From: DAIDKA01 sp049792815
GTDB taxonomy: Bacteria; Pseudomonadota; Gammaproteobacteria; Steroidobacterales; Steroidobacteraceae
Assembly: GCA_049792815.1 (NCBI GenBank)
Contig: JBARBG010000001.1
Location: forward strand, 1 to 34,835
Direction: 5' to 3'
Length of the DNA: 34,835 nt
A model generated the notes under the pieces. The model made no database searches, was not told the DNA's origin, and worked only from the letters and a program-made list of their open reading frames with translations. A program made the translations under genes and the position numbers. This document shows, piece after piece, positions 1-8,151 of this stretch (its first letter is position 1; the number at the start of each line of letters is the position of its first letter).

Positions 1-237
1 CTTCAGGTACTGCGCGGCGTTCTGCACGATGGGCGCCAGCAGCGGATCGGCCGGCGCGTCACGCCGCCCCGTGGCCCGCACCAGCGCCAGGCGCATGCCA
101 TCGGCCACCACGGTGGCCGCCGAGGCGCCGCGCACGGTGACGGTGTACACCTGTACCGGACGCAGGGCCCAGGCCGGGGCCACGCCCAGCAGGCATAGGA
201 GCGTGAGCGGGCCAAACGATCTATGCGGTCGGTTCAT
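1..237 (-). CDS. DUF2066 domain-containing secreted protein, N-terminal part (runs off the left edge)
   Basis: The frame opens at an ATG at 237 and stays open to the window edge, so only the first 79 residues are present. It starts with a typical Sec signal peptide: a basic N-terminus (MNRPHRS), a hydrophobic core LTLLCLLGVAP, and a likely cut after AWA. The mature start (VYTVTVRG, then GMRLALVRATGRRDAPADP) matches the beginning of DUF2066 proteins, an uncharacterised gammaproteobacterial envelope family. The gene diverges from the DUF3108 gene across only 23 bases holding a palindromic -10 box. Its ATG lies 6 bases after that box, so the mRNA is probably leaderless. No function is known to me; family assignment rests on the short N-terminal match. 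Confidence 0.7.
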   Translation of the reverse strand, partial: MNRPHRSFGPLTLLCLLGVAPAWALRPVQVYTVTVRGASAATVVADGMRLALVRATGRRDAPADPLLAPIVQNAAQYLK

Positions 238-243
238 GGCGCT

Positions 244-253
244 ATTGTACAAT
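244..253. promoter_or_regulatory. Palindromic bidirectional -10 element between divergent genes
   Basis: ATTGTACAAT is a perfect 10-base palindrome, so TACAAT is read on both strands (248-253 on plus, 249-244 on minus). Downstream of it there are 7 bases to the GTG at 261 and 6 bases to the minus-strand ATG at 237. This spacing puts the expected transcription start at or next to each start codon. I see no good -35 box on either side. Function is inferred from sequence and position. Confidence 0.5.
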
Positions 254-260
254 CTCTGCG

Positions 261-944
261 GTGTTGACCCCGCCCATGCCTGCCCAACCCCCGCCGGCGC
301 CCTTTGTCGCCACATTTCAGGTGGCCTGGCATGGCATCACGGCCGGTGACTCCACTGTGACGCTGGCGGCGGGGACGCCCGGCACCTTCACCTATAGTTC
401 GAACATCAAGGCGCATGGCATTTTTCGCCTGGTGTTTCCGGACGCACTGCTTCAAAGCAGCACCTTCACGCTGTCCGATGGCCATGTGGTACCGCTGCAT
501 TACCAGGAGAGCGGCCTGGCGCCTGATCACCGTGATGAAGTCGACCTCACCTTCGATCAGGGCAGCGGCCGCGTTCACGGCACCGCGGAGAAACATGCGG
601 TGGATCAGCCCCTGGACCCGGGCATCCAGGACCCCATGTCGGTGCAGATCGAGCTCATGCGCCAACTGCAGAACGGTCTGGTGCCCACGCAGTTCAAGCT
701 CTTCGACAAGGACCAGGCCAAGGAATACTTCTATACCCGCGAGCGCAGCGAGGTGCTGAACACGCCGCTGGGGGCGGTGGACACCGTGGTCTATCGCAGC
801 GACCGGCCCGGATCCGATCGGGTCACGCGCCTGTGGCTGGCGCCGAAGATGAATTACCTGCCGCTGCAGGCCGCGCGCAGCCGCAAAGGCAGCGTGGACC
901 TGTCGATGCGCATCGCCAGTGTGAGCTACCCGGGAAAACCATGA
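261..944 (+). CDS. DUF3108 domain-containing protein
   Basis: A 227-residue protein whose body matches the DUF3108 family: a beta-rich fold beginning FVATFQVAWHGITAGDSTVTL, the segment FTYSSNIKAHGIFRLV, and the late motif SVQIELMRQLQNG. Most relatives carry a signal peptide; none is visible here, since the protein goes straight from a proline/alanine-rich stretch into the domain. The start is uncertain: GTG at 261 sits at the predicted leaderless start site, while ATG at 276 has no ribosome binding site. Either choice lacks an export signal. It ends 15 bases before dcd and may be co-transcribed with it. The biochemical role of the family is not established to my knowledge. Confidence 0.7.
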   Translation: MLTPPMPAQPPPAPFVATFQVAWHGITAGDSTVTLAAGTPGTFTYSSNIKAHGIFRLVFPDALLQSSTFTLSDGHVVPLHYQESGLAPDHRDEVDLTFDQGSGRVHGTAEKHAVDQPLDPGIQDPMSVQIELMRQLQNGLVPTQFKLFDKDQAKEYFYTRERSEVLNTPLGAVDTVVYRSDRPGSDRVTRLWLAPKMNYLPLQAARSRKGSVDLSMRIASVSYPGKP

Positions 945-948
945 AATG

Positions 949-956
949 AAAGGAAA
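949..956 (+). promoter_or_regulatory. Ribosome binding site of dcd (decides the start)
   Basis: AAAGGAAA lies just upstream of two adjacent candidate starts, GTG at 957 and ATG at 960. The GG core (952-953) is 6 bases from the ATG but only 3 from the GTG, which favours the ATG at 960. Confidence 0.6.
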
Positions 957-959
957 GTG

Positions 960-2138
960 ATGGAAGTGGTCAGTCTAGCGGAGGTCACTGCGCGCTCCCC
1001 GGTGTACACCGGAATTCTCCCGTGCCAAAAGATCGTCGAAATGATCGCCAACGGCAGCATCATCTCGACTGGAATTCTGTCCGAGATTTCCCAGGACCAG
1101 ATTCAGCCGGCGAGCATCGACCTGCGACTCGGTGATGTCGCGTATCCGATAGACGCAAGCTTCCTGCCTGGCCAGAACACATCGGTACTGGAAAAAATGC
1201 GCGAGCTCGATGGCGATTTTGAGAGCTTCGGCATGGACCTTCGCCAGGGCGCCGTGCTGGAACGTGGGCGTCTTTACGTCGTTCCCCTTCAGGAATCCGT
1301 GCGGCTGCGCAGCGATGTGGCTGCGTTCGCGAATCCCAAGAGTTCGACCGGCCGCCTGGATATTCTTACCAGGCTGATCGCCGACCGCAGCACCCATTTC
1401 GATGAGCTTGAGGAAGGTTATGAGGGGCAACTCTATCTGGAGATTGCTCCGCGTACCTTCAGTGTCATTGTCCGTACCGGAACCAAGCTGAATCAGCTCA
1501 GGTTTCAACGTACGCGCGGCGAGGAACCGAAGGCCATAACCAGCGCCGACTGGCGGCAATTGCTGAGCGAACGTCAGATCACCGACCGCTCGGATGCGGG
1601 CGACAAGACCGGATTCCTGCCGTTTTCAATTGATCTCAAGGGCGCCGGCAAGGACGGCGGGCTCGTCGGTTGGCGCGCCCGCAAGCACACGCGGCGCATC
1701 GATCTGGATAGGCGGGACTACGACCCCCTGGATTTCTGGGAGCCGATTCGCTCTCACCGCAGTGGGTCTCTCATTCTCGATCCAGACGAGTTCTATATTT
1801 TGATGACCAAGGAAGCCATTGCCGTACCACCGGATTTTGCCGCGGAAATGCTTCCCTACGACACGCGGGCGGGGGAATTCCGAGTTCATTACGCGGGTTT
1901 CTTTGATCCCGGGTTTGGCTGGGACGCCGCCTCCAAGGGTGTGGGTCGCAGCCGCGGAGTGCTGGAGGTCCGCTCACATGAGGTCCCCTTTGTCCTGGAG
2001 GACGGACAGCGTGTCGGATGGTTGAAATATGAGCGCATGGCCGAGCGCCCGCACGCACTCTACGGCAGGGAAATCGCGTCAAGCTATCAGGGTCAGGAAC
2101 TGAAGCTTGCGAAGCAATTCAGGGCGCCGACTTTCTAA
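960..2138 (+). CDS. dcd: 2'-deoxycytidine 5'-triphosphate deaminase, two-domain form
   Basis: Converts dCTP to dUTP, feeding dTMP synthesis. At 392 residues it is about twice the length of E. coli Dcd and fits the tandem two-domain family common in alphaproteobacteria. The N-terminal half has the recognisable Dcd motifs IQPASIDLRLGD (about residues 48-59), NPKSSTGRLD (125-134) and GYEGQLYLEIAP (153-164); the Glu in YLEI aligns with the catalytic Glu of E. coli Dcd. The C-terminal half repeats the fold (LDPDEFYILMTKEAIAVPP, YDTRAGEFRVHYAGFFDPGFGW, GVLEVRSHEVPFVLEDGQ). The gene converges on mrp and their stop codons share CTAA at 2135-2138. Dcd next to mrp also occurs in Pseudomonas. Confidence 0.9.
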   Translation: MEVVSLAEVTARSPVYTGILPCQKIVEMIANGSIISTGILSEISQDQIQPASIDLRLGDVAYPIDASFLPGQNTSVLEKMRELDGDFESFGMDLRQGAVLERGRLYVVPLQESVRLRSDVAAFANPKSSTGRLDILTRLIADRSTHFDELEEGYEGQLYLEIAPRTFSVIVRTGTKLNQLRFQRTRGEEPKAITSADWRQLLSERQITDRSDAGDKTGFLPFSIDLKGAGKDGGLVGWRARKHTRRIDLDRRDYDPLDFWEPIRSHRSGSLILDPDEFYILMTKEAIAVPPDFAAEMLPYDTRAGEFRVHYAGFFDPGFGWDAASKGVGRSRGVLEVRSHEVPFVLEDGQRVGWLKYERMAERPHALYGREIASSYQGQELKLAKQFRAPTF

Positions 2139-3229
2139 GACGGTTCGACGACGATATTCGGAAACACCATGCTGCGGTCACGCGCGCGCCGCGCCAGAGC
2201 CGCGCCGGTACGCCGCGCCATCTCGAAATACAGCTGCGCGCGGCGCGAATCCGGTTCGGCAACCACCGTGGGCCGGCCGCCATCGGCGTCCTCGCGGATG
2301 CGCGCATCCAGCGGCAGTTCGCCCAGCAGCCGCACGCCGGCCTGCGCGGCCATGCGCGCACCGCCGCCGGAGCCGAAGATATGCTCGGTATGACCACAGT
2401 TGCTGCAGACATAAACGCTCATGTTCTCGACAATGCCGAGTACCGGAACCGCGACCTTCTCGAACATCGCCAGCCCCTTGCGGGCATCGGCCAGGGCAAT
2501 GTCCTGGGGGGTTGTCACGATGACAGCGCCCGCTACCGGCACACGCTGCGCCAGGGTCAGCTGGATATCCCCGGTCCCCGGCGGCATGTCCACCACCAGG
2601 TAGTCCAGTTCGCCCCACTGCGTATCGGCGAGCAATTGCGTGAGCGCCTGCGTCACCATCGGGCCGCGCCATACCATGGGCTGCTGCGGATCGATGAGGA
2701 AGCCGATGGACATTGCCACGACGCCGTGGGCCGCCAGCGGGGTGATGTGCTTGCCGTCCGGCGCGCTCGGGCGCTGTCCGCTCAGGCCCAGCATCAAAGG
2801 CTGGCTGGGGCCGTAAATATCGGCATCCAGCACGCCGACCCTGGCCCCCTGGGCCGCCCACGCCAGGGCCAGATTCGCGGCCACCGTGGATTTGCCGACC
2901 CCGCCCTTGCCGGAGGCGACCGCGACAATGTTCTTGACGCCGGGCAGCGGCTTCAATGGCCGCTGTACGGCGTGCGCATGGATCTGCGCGGTGAGCTCGA
3001 TGTCAATCGACAGTCCGCCCGCCACCGGCTCAACGCAGGCCCGCAGGGCCTCGGCCAGTGCATCCGCGTAGCCCCCTACGGGAAATCCGAAGCGCAATCG
3101 GACCTTTACGCGGCCTTCGCGCAGCACCATCTCATCAATCGCCTGAGCCGCTCCCAGGGTCTCGCCCAGGAACGGGTCGGCATAATTCTCAAGGGCCGTG
3201 CGTATCAGATCGAGGCGCGGATCGTTCAT
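2135..3229 (-). CDS. mrp: Mrp/ApbC iron-sulfur cluster carrier ATPase
   Basis: A cytosolic P-loop ATPase thought to carry and deliver Fe-S clusters. It has 364 residues, close to E. coli Mrp. The order is an N-terminal MIP18-like (DUF59) segment (residues 1-90), then the deviant Walker A SGKGGVGKST (106-115), the DADIYGPSQP motif, DMPPGTGD, and near the C-terminus a CSNC pair in MSVYVCSNCGHTE that supplies the cluster-binding cysteines. The frame remains open upstream, but ATG at 3229 opens the conserved N-terminus and no better start is in frame. In E. coli mrp and metG are divergent neighbours; here metG lies 25 kb away in the matching orientation. A TACAAT box lies about 30 bases upstream. 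Confidence 0.95.
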   Translation of the reverse strand: MNDPRLDLIRTALENYADPFLGETLGAAQAIDEMVLREGRVKVRLRFGFPVGGYADALAEALRACVEPVAGGLSIDIELTAQIHAHAVQRPLKPLPGVKNIVAVASGKGGVGKSTVAANLALAWAAQGARVGVLDADIYGPSQPLMLGLSGQRPSAPDGKHITPLAAHGVVAMSIGFLIDPQQPMVWRGPMVTQALTQLLADTQWGELDYLVVDMPPGTGDIQLTLAQRVPVAGAVIVTTPQDIALADARKGLAMFEKVAVPVLGIVENMSVYVCSNCGHTEHIFGSGGGARMAAQAGVRLLGELPLDARIREDADGGRPTVVAEPDSRRAQLYFEMARRTGAALARRARDRSMVFPNIVVEPS

Positions 3230-3258
3230 AACACCATCATGTCTGCAAATGGCGCCGG

Positions 3259-3264
3259 ATTGTA
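3259..3264 (-). promoter_or_regulatory. Possible -10 box of mrp
   Basis: TACAAT reads on the minus strand 29 bases before the mrp ATG, predicting a leader of about 20-25 bases. No convincing -35 box accompanies it. Confidence 0.3.
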
Positions 3265-3304
3265 ATCGCATGCGTGGCTTTGACGCAGCAGCCGCGGTTC
3301 GGTG

Positions 3305-3313
3305 TGGCATAAT
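3305..3313 (+). promoter_or_regulatory. Possible extended -10 promoter of the HEAT-kinase gene
   Basis: TGGCATAAT matches an extended -10 (TG-n-CATAAT). A TTGACG at 3280-3285 is 22 bases upstream, too far for a normal -35, so the TG extension would have to compensate. The predicted leader is about 70 bases and contains a small inverted repeat, CCGAC-GGGC-GTCGG, at 3324-3337. Nothing else is seen in the 3230-3392 gap. Confidence 0.3.
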
Positions 3314-3392
3314 CAATCGGTTACCGACGGGCGTCGGACCGCACCGTTGGCCAATCCTTGGTAGATCGAGAGACGGGTTAGCTGTCGGCTGA

Positions 3393-5846
3393 ATGAGCTT
3401 CTTCACGAATTTACGCGCCGACAGACTGGTATCTGAAATCCGGTCCGGCACCGGCCCCAATGATCCGGCAGTCCACAAGGCCGCAGCCAGGCTGAAGGAC
3501 TTAGGACCCGGTGCGATAGATGCTGTCCTGGGCGCATTGCCCGAAGCGGACAAGAACACCACGGTGGTGATGGTCGATGTGCTCTCGGCGCTGATCAGCG
3601 CCAAGACTTTTCCGCGTTTTCTGCAAGGCCTCGTCGAGGGCAGCCCGCGGGTCATCGCCGGCATCTCCTGGGCCCTGACCACTTCGCGCAACTTCCCGCC
3701 GAATCTGCTGCTCGAGGCATTGGCCCTGCCCGGCATTTCCAAGTCGGCGGTGCTGGAGATTGTTGCAGCGCAAAAGGCGCGTTACAACGTGCGCGATCTG
3801 CTGGCCGTGGCCTATCAGCAGGAACCGAACGAGAAGGCGGCGCTGTTCCGCGTCATAGGTGAAATTTCCGATGCCAACTCGGTCCCGGAGCTGATCGGCC
3901 GCCTGCATGGCAAGGATGCGATTGCCCGCGTCCACATCATCAACATCCTGTCGCGCTTCAACCTGCCCGAGGTGCAGACCGCATTGATGGCGCAGTTGAA
4001 GGATCCGCACAAACTCATCCGTGGCGCGTCGCTGGGCGCCTTGCAGAAGATGGACAACCTGGTCGATGTGCAGCGCCTGTGCGCGCTGCTGCGCGATCCG
4101 GAGATCGATGTCCAGAACAAGGCGGTGGACGTGGTCATCAAGGCCAACCATCCCGACACGGTGCGCTTCCTGATCGATGTGCTGAAGGATGAAAACGAGT
4201 ACGCGCGGCGCTCGGCGGTCGAAGTCCTCAACGAAGTGGGCAACGCCGGCAGCGTAAAATACCTGCTGCAGGCACTGAAGGACAGCGACTGGTGGGTGCG
4301 CAGCCGGGCCGCCGATGCGCTGGGCAAGATCGGCGGTCCGAAGGTCATCGACGCGGTGCTGACGCTGGTTCAGGACAAGGACGAGGACATCCGGCGCGCC
4401 GCCATCGAGATCCTGAATCAGACCAAGGACGAGCGGGCCGTGGATCACCTGATCGCGGCCACGCGTGACAATGACTGGTGGGTCAGTGAGCGCGCCATCG
4501 ATGCGCTGGCGGAGATCGGCAGCAAGCGGGCGATGCCCCGGCTGCTGGAGATGCTCAAGACCGGCAACGCGCAGGCGCTGCCGGTGGTGGTGCGCGCCCT
4601 GGGCAAGCTCGGCGAGGCCCAGCAGATCGATGCCATTCTGCCGCTGCTGTCGCGACCGGAACGCGAAATCCGTATCGAGGCCATCCAGGCGCTGGCGAAG
4701 CTTGCCGATGACCGGCAGGCCGAGCAGGTGCGGGCCGGCCTTCAGACCCAGGTCAGCTCGGATGATCAAACCGTGGCGCGCCTGGCCACCGCGGCCCTGG
4801 CCGAAATGGACGTGCGCACCGGCAGCAGCCCCGTGGCGGCGCCCGGAACCCTGACTTCGGTCGCGGCCCAGGTGGCGCGCGCCGCCGCGAGCACTCCGCC
4901 CCGGCCGCCCGCATCCTCCGGTCCCGCGTCCGTCGCGAGTCCCTCCGGCACCACGGTGTTGCCCGAAGCGGCGCTGGAGAAGGTGCGCAAGCAGGCCGAG
5001 CCGGCGCGCCTTGATATCACGACGCTCAAGACCGGCGACATCATCGAGGGGCGCTACAAGTACATCGATCGCATCGGCAAGGGCGCCTTCGGCACCGTGC
5101 TCCTGATGGAGGACACCGTCGTCGATGAACGCCTCATTCTGAAGTTCCTGAACCCCAATGTCGCCGAAGATGAAGAGGTGATGAAGCGTTTCGTGCACGA
5201 GCTGCGCTACTCGCGCAAAATCACGCACAAGAACGTCATCCGCATCTACGACTTCCTGTATATCCAGGGTCTGTATGCGATCTCCATGGAATACTTCCCC
5301 TCCCACACGCTGGGCGGCGAGATCGTCAACGAGAAGCCCATGGATCTGCGGCGCGCCCTGCAGTTCGGCTGCGACATCGCCACCGGCATGACGGTCGCCC
5401 ACCAGGTAGGCATCGTCCACCGCGATCTGAAGCCCGCCAACGTTCTGATCAACCAGGATGGACTGCTGAAGATCGTGGACTTCGGCGTGGCGGCCGCACA
5501 CCGCGAGGGTGACACCCAGCTGACCAAGACCGGGTATGTCATCGGGTCGCCCAAGTACATGGCCCCGGAACAGATCCTGGGCAAGAAGGTCGACGAGCGC
5601 GCCGACATCTATGCCGAGGGCGTGATCCTGTACGAAATGCTCACCGGAGTGCCGCCCTATGCGCGCGGTGACCACATGTCGGTAATGTATCAGCACGTCC
5701 AGGGCCGGGCCCGCCCACCCGCGGAGATCAACACCGCCTTACCTGCGGGCCTGAGTGATGCCGTCATGAAGGCCATGGCCGTCGACAAGAACAAGCGCTT
5801 CCAGTCCATGGACGAGCTGCGCAGCGCGCTGCAATCCTTTATGTAG
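3393..5846 (+). CDS. HEAT-repeat serine/threonine protein kinase
   Basis: 817 residues with two parts. Residues about 1-475 form an alpha-helical HEAT/PBS-lyase-like solenoid; two units carry near-identical starts (DSDWWVRSRAADALGKIG at about 297 and DNDWWVSERAIDALAEIG at about 359). A Pro/Ala/Ser-rich linker (about 478-525) follows. Residues about 553-817 are a Hanks-type kinase with every key residue: Gly loop IGKGAFGTV (561-569), Lys584, HRDLKPAN (H676-N683), DFG (696-698) and APE (724-726). No membrane segment or sensor domain is visible, so it should be cytosolic, with the solenoid binding the target or scaffold. It precedes two PilT-family ATPases on the same strand (125-base gap), which suggests a role in surface motility control; that is inference. 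Confidence 0.9.
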   Translation: MSFFTNLRADRLVSEIRSGTGPNDPAVHKAAARLKDLGPGAIDAVLGALPEADKNTTVVMVDVLSALISAKTFPRFLQGLVEGSPRVIAGISWALTTSRNFPPNLLLEALALPGISKSAVLEIVAAQKARYNVRDLLAVAYQQEPNEKAALFRVIGEISDANSVPELIGRLHGKDAIARVHIINILSRFNLPEVQTALMAQLKDPHKLIRGASLGALQKMDNLVDVQRLCALLRDPEIDVQNKAVDVVIKANHPDTVRFLIDVLKDENEYARRSAVEVLNEVGNAGSVKYLLQALKDSDWWVRSRAADALGKIGGPKVIDAVLTLVQDKDEDIRRAAIEILNQTKDERAVDHLIAATRDNDWWVSERAIDALAEIGSKRAMPRLLEMLKTGNAQALPVVVRALGKLGEAQQIDAILPLLSRPEREIRIEAIQALAKLADDRQAEQVRAGLQTQVSSDDQTVARLATAALAEMDVRTGSSPVAAPGTLTSVAAQVARAAASTPPRPPASSGPASVASPSGTTVLPEAALEKVRKQAEPARLDITTLKTGDIIEGRYKYIDRIGKGAFGTVLLMEDTVVDERLILKFLNPNVAEDEEVMKRFVHELRYSRKITHKNVIRIYDFLYIQGLYAISMEYFPSHTLGGEIVNEKPMDLRRALQFGCDIATGMTVAHQVGIVHRDLKPANVLINQDGLLKIVDFGVAAAHREGDTQLTKTGYVIGSPKYMAPEQILGKKVDERADIYAEGVILYEMLTGVPPYARGDHMSVMYQHVQGRARPPAEINTALPAGLSDAVMKAMAVDKNKRFQSMDELRSALQSFM

Positions 5847-5930
5847 GATTTACCCCCTTTTTCGTGCGTTAGGTCAAAATTCCTGGCGCAAGCCATTGAT
5901 TATGTGACCCAGACTTGGCAAAACCCTAGG

Positions 5931-5947
5931 GGGGCCGCTTCGGCCTC
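5931..5947 (+). promoter_or_regulatory. GC-rich hairpin in the leader of the first PilT-family gene
   Basis: GGGGCCG-CTT-CGGCCTC can pair over 7 bases (one G-U) with a 3-base loop, 24 bases before the GTG start. No T-run follows, so it is not a standard terminator; it could be part of the 5' leader of the ATPase operon. I find no convincing sigma-70 or sigma-54 promoter in the rest of the 5847-5971 gap. Confidence 0.3.
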
Positions 5948-5971
5948 AGGTTGGGTCGCGAGGGGTAGGCT

Positions 5972-7084
5972 GTGGCGCGCATCGACGCGTTCCTGAAACT
6001 TGGCATGCAGCAGGGCTGTTCGGACGTGCACCTGGCGGTGGGCGTCCCGCCCATGCTGCGCATGCATGGCGATCTGCTGCCCATCAAGTTCCGCGACCTG
6101 CGGGCGGTGGAGCTGGAAGGCTATGTGACCGAGATCCTCACGCGCACCCAGGCCGAGCACTTCGCCACCGGCAGCGATCTGGATTTCTCCTACGTGTCCG
6201 CCGACGGTGGCCGCTTTCGCGTCAACATCTACCGCAAGGACACCGGGGTCGGCGCCACCTTCCGGGCCATCCCCACCGAACTGCCTTCACTTGAGAAGCT
6301 GGCACTGCCGCCCATCGTGACCAAGCTGTGCGACTACCACCAGGGCATGATCCTGGTGACCGGTTCGACTGGCACCGGCAAGTCAACGACGCTGGCGGCG
6401 ATGATCGATCACCTCAATCACACCCGCAAATTGAACATCATCAGCCTGGAGGACCCCATCGAGTTCGTTCATCGCAGCAAGAACAGCCAGGTCATCCAGC
6501 GCGAGCTGCACACCCATATTCCGAGTTTCGCCGAGGGTGTGCGCGCGGCGATGCGCGAGGACCCGGATGTGATCCTGGTGGGTGAGATGCGTGATGCCGA
6601 GACCATCCGCATGGCGATGACGGCCGCTGAGACCGGACACCTGGTGCTGGGCACCCTGCACACCACCGGCGCGGTGAAGACCATCGACCGCGTGGTCGAT
6701 GCGCTGCCGGTGGAGGAGCGCGAACAGACCAAGAGCTTCCTGTCGCAGAGCCTGCTGGCCGTCGTGACCCAGATTCTGTGCAAGACCACGGACGGTCATG
6801 GCCGCCGGGCCATATGCGAAATCATGGTCATGACCAAGGCCATCGCCAAGCTGATCCAGACCGACCAAAGCCACCAGATTCTCACCCAGCTGCAGATGGG
6901 ACGTGACGTCGGCATGCAGGTGCTCGATCAGGCGCTGCTGACCGCCATCACTGCCCGCGAAATCGATCCTGATGACGCGTACAGCTACGCCGCCAACAAG
7001 AGCCTGTTCCAGAAGTTCGTGACCGATACCAGCGTGCTGCCCAAGGCGACGTTCACCCCCACCGCGACCTTGCCGGCGGAGTAG
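5972..7084 (+). CDS. PilT/PilU-family type IV pilus retraction ATPase (first copy)
   Basis: A hexameric secretion-superfamily ATPase expected to power pilus retraction at the inner membrane. 370 residues; GTG start chosen because MARIDAFLKLGMQQGCSDVHL is the normal family N-terminus and AGGGG lies 10 bases upstream. Visible motifs: Walker A GSTGTGKST (131-139), Asp box LEDPIEF (159-165), Walker B DVILVGEMRD (199-208), His box GHLVLGTLHT (222-231), and an AIRNLI-like AIAKLI (290-295). The ending GMQVLDQALL..DPDDAYSYAANK resembles PilU more than PilT, so the name is left open. A Thr/Pro-rich 20-residue tail is unusual. It follows the kinase and is 5 bases from the next ATPase, so the two are surely co-transcribed. 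Confidence 0.9.
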   Translation: MARIDAFLKLGMQQGCSDVHLAVGVPPMLRMHGDLLPIKFRDLRAVELEGYVTEILTRTQAEHFATGSDLDFSYVSADGGRFRVNIYRKDTGVGATFRAIPTELPSLEKLALPPIVTKLCDYHQGMILVTGSTGTGKSTTLAAMIDHLNHTRKLNIISLEDPIEFVHRSKNSQVIQRELHTHIPSFAEGVRAAMREDPDVILVGEMRDAETIRMAMTAAETGHLVLGTLHTTGAVKTIDRVVDALPVEEREQTKSFLSQSLLAVVTQILCKTTDGHGRRAICEIMVMTKAIAKLIQTDQSHQILTQLQMGRDVGMQVLDQALLTAITAREIDPDDAYSYAANKSLFQKFVTDTSVLPKATFTPTATLPAE

Positions 7085-7089
7085 ACGCC

Positions 7090-8151
7090 ATGCCGGCCAT
7101 CGACAGTTACCTGAACGAAGTCCTGGAAAAGCGCGGATCGGACCTGCACTTCATCGCCGGTGATCCGCCGCGCATCCGCCTGTATGGCGATCTGATGCCA
7201 CTGCGCGCCGAAATACTCGAACCGAACGCGGTGCGCGAAGCGCTGTACGAGATCATGCCCAAGACCGCCGTCGACCGCTTCGAGACCAAGGAAGGCGCCG
7301 ACTTCGCCTACACCATGGGTGACCGCGGACGCTTCCGCGTCAACGTGCTGCGGCATCTGAACGGCATGGGCGCGGTGTTCCGCGCCATCCCGTCCAAGGC
7401 GCTGAGCATGGATGAACTGAAGCTGCCGGAGGCCGTGCGCCAGATGTGCCGCTACACCCAGGGCCTGATCCTGGTGACGGGCAAGACCGGCTCGGGCAAG
7501 TCGACCACGCTTGCGGCGCTGATCGATGACATCAATAACCGCGTGCAGGGTCATATCCTGACCATCGAGGATCCGATCGAGTTCGTGCATCAGCGCAAGA
7601 GCTGCCTGATCAGCCAGCGTGAAGTGGGCCACCATGCGTCGACTTTCTCCTCTGCCCTGCATTCGGCCCTGCGCGAGGATCCTGATGTGATCCTGGTGGG
7701 CGAGTTGCGCGACCTGGAGACCATGAGCATCGCGGTGACCGCCGCCGAAATGGGCATCCTGGTGATGGGCACCCTGCACACCAACGGCGCCGCACAGACC
7801 GTGGATCGCATGATCAACGTGTTCCCCTCCGACAAGCAGTCGCATGTGCGCACCATGCTGTCGACGTCACTGCGCGGCGTGGTCTCGCAACAGCTGCTGC
7901 AGCGGGCCGACAAGCAGGGCCGCGTGGCGGCGCTTGAGATCCTGGTCAACACCCCGGCCACTTCGAACCTCATCCGCCAGGGCAAGCTCGATCAGCTGGA
8001 GAACAGCATGCAGTCCGGCGCGCAGTTCGGCATGCGCACCATGGACACCGCCATCCAGCTGCTGCTGGATCAGCGCTCGATCACCGGCAAGGAAGCCTTC
8101 AAGAAGGGCATCAACAAGGCGAAGTTCGAGCCGGTCAGGGACCAGGGCTGA
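7090..8151 (+). CDS. PilT-family type IV pilus retraction ATPase (second copy)
   Basis: 353 residues, paralogous to the gene before it. The N-terminal PAS-like half (MPAIDSYLNEVLEKRGSDLHF, GRFRVNV) is followed by Walker A GKTGSGKST (131-139), Asp box IEDPIEFVH (159-167), Walker B DVILVGELRD (199-208) and an AIRNLI-like ATSNLIRQ (290-297). The His box reads MGILVMGTLHT: the first His of the usual GHL is Ile, while the second is kept. PilT and PilU usually occur as such adjacent pairs and form mixed function in retraction. No pilin, pilus assembly or chemosensory gene is in the window. The last 17 bases overlap the convergent allC. Confidence 0.9.
   Translation: MPAIDSYLNEVLEKRGSDLHFIAGDPPRIRLYGDLMPLRAEILEPNAVREALYEIMPKTAVDRFETKEGADFAYTMGDRGRFRVNVLRHLNGMGAVFRAIPSKALSMDELKLPEAVRQMCRYTQGLILVTGKTGSGKSTTLAALIDDINNRVQGHILTIEDPIEFVHQRKSCLISQREVGHHASTFSSALHSALREDPDVILVGELRDLETMSIAVTAAEMGILVMGTLHTNGAAQTVDRMINVFPSDKQSHVRTMLSTSLRGVVSQQLLQRADKQGRVAALEILVNTPATSNLIRQGKLDQLENSMQSGAQFGMRTMDTAIQLLLDQRSITGKEAFKKGINKAKFEPVRDQG

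Noticed and set aside
3230..3742. Upstream in-frame extension of mrp
   Set aside because: The added residues match no Mrp protein and would overlap the promoter and start of the kinase gene; ATG at 3229 fits the family.
3501..5696. A very long open frame on the minus strand opposite the HEAT-kinase gene
   Set aside because: It mirrors the codons of a well-supported kinase gene in high-GC DNA, and its product is His/Gln/Asp/Arg-rich with no recognisable domain.
5833..5862. Possible terminator after the kinase gene: AATCC and GGATT around the stop codon, then CCCCCTTTTT
   Set aside because: The stem has only 5 base pairs, an 8-base loop and 7 bases between it and the T-run; too weak to call.
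5885..5906. Sigma-54-like TGGCGC...TTGAT upstream of the first PilT-type gene
   Set aside because: The spacing is one base too long and the -12 GC is missing.
5903..5920. CRP/Vfr-like half site TGTGA before the PilT-type genes
   Set aside because: No matching second half (reads CTTGG); a 5-base match alone is expected by chance.
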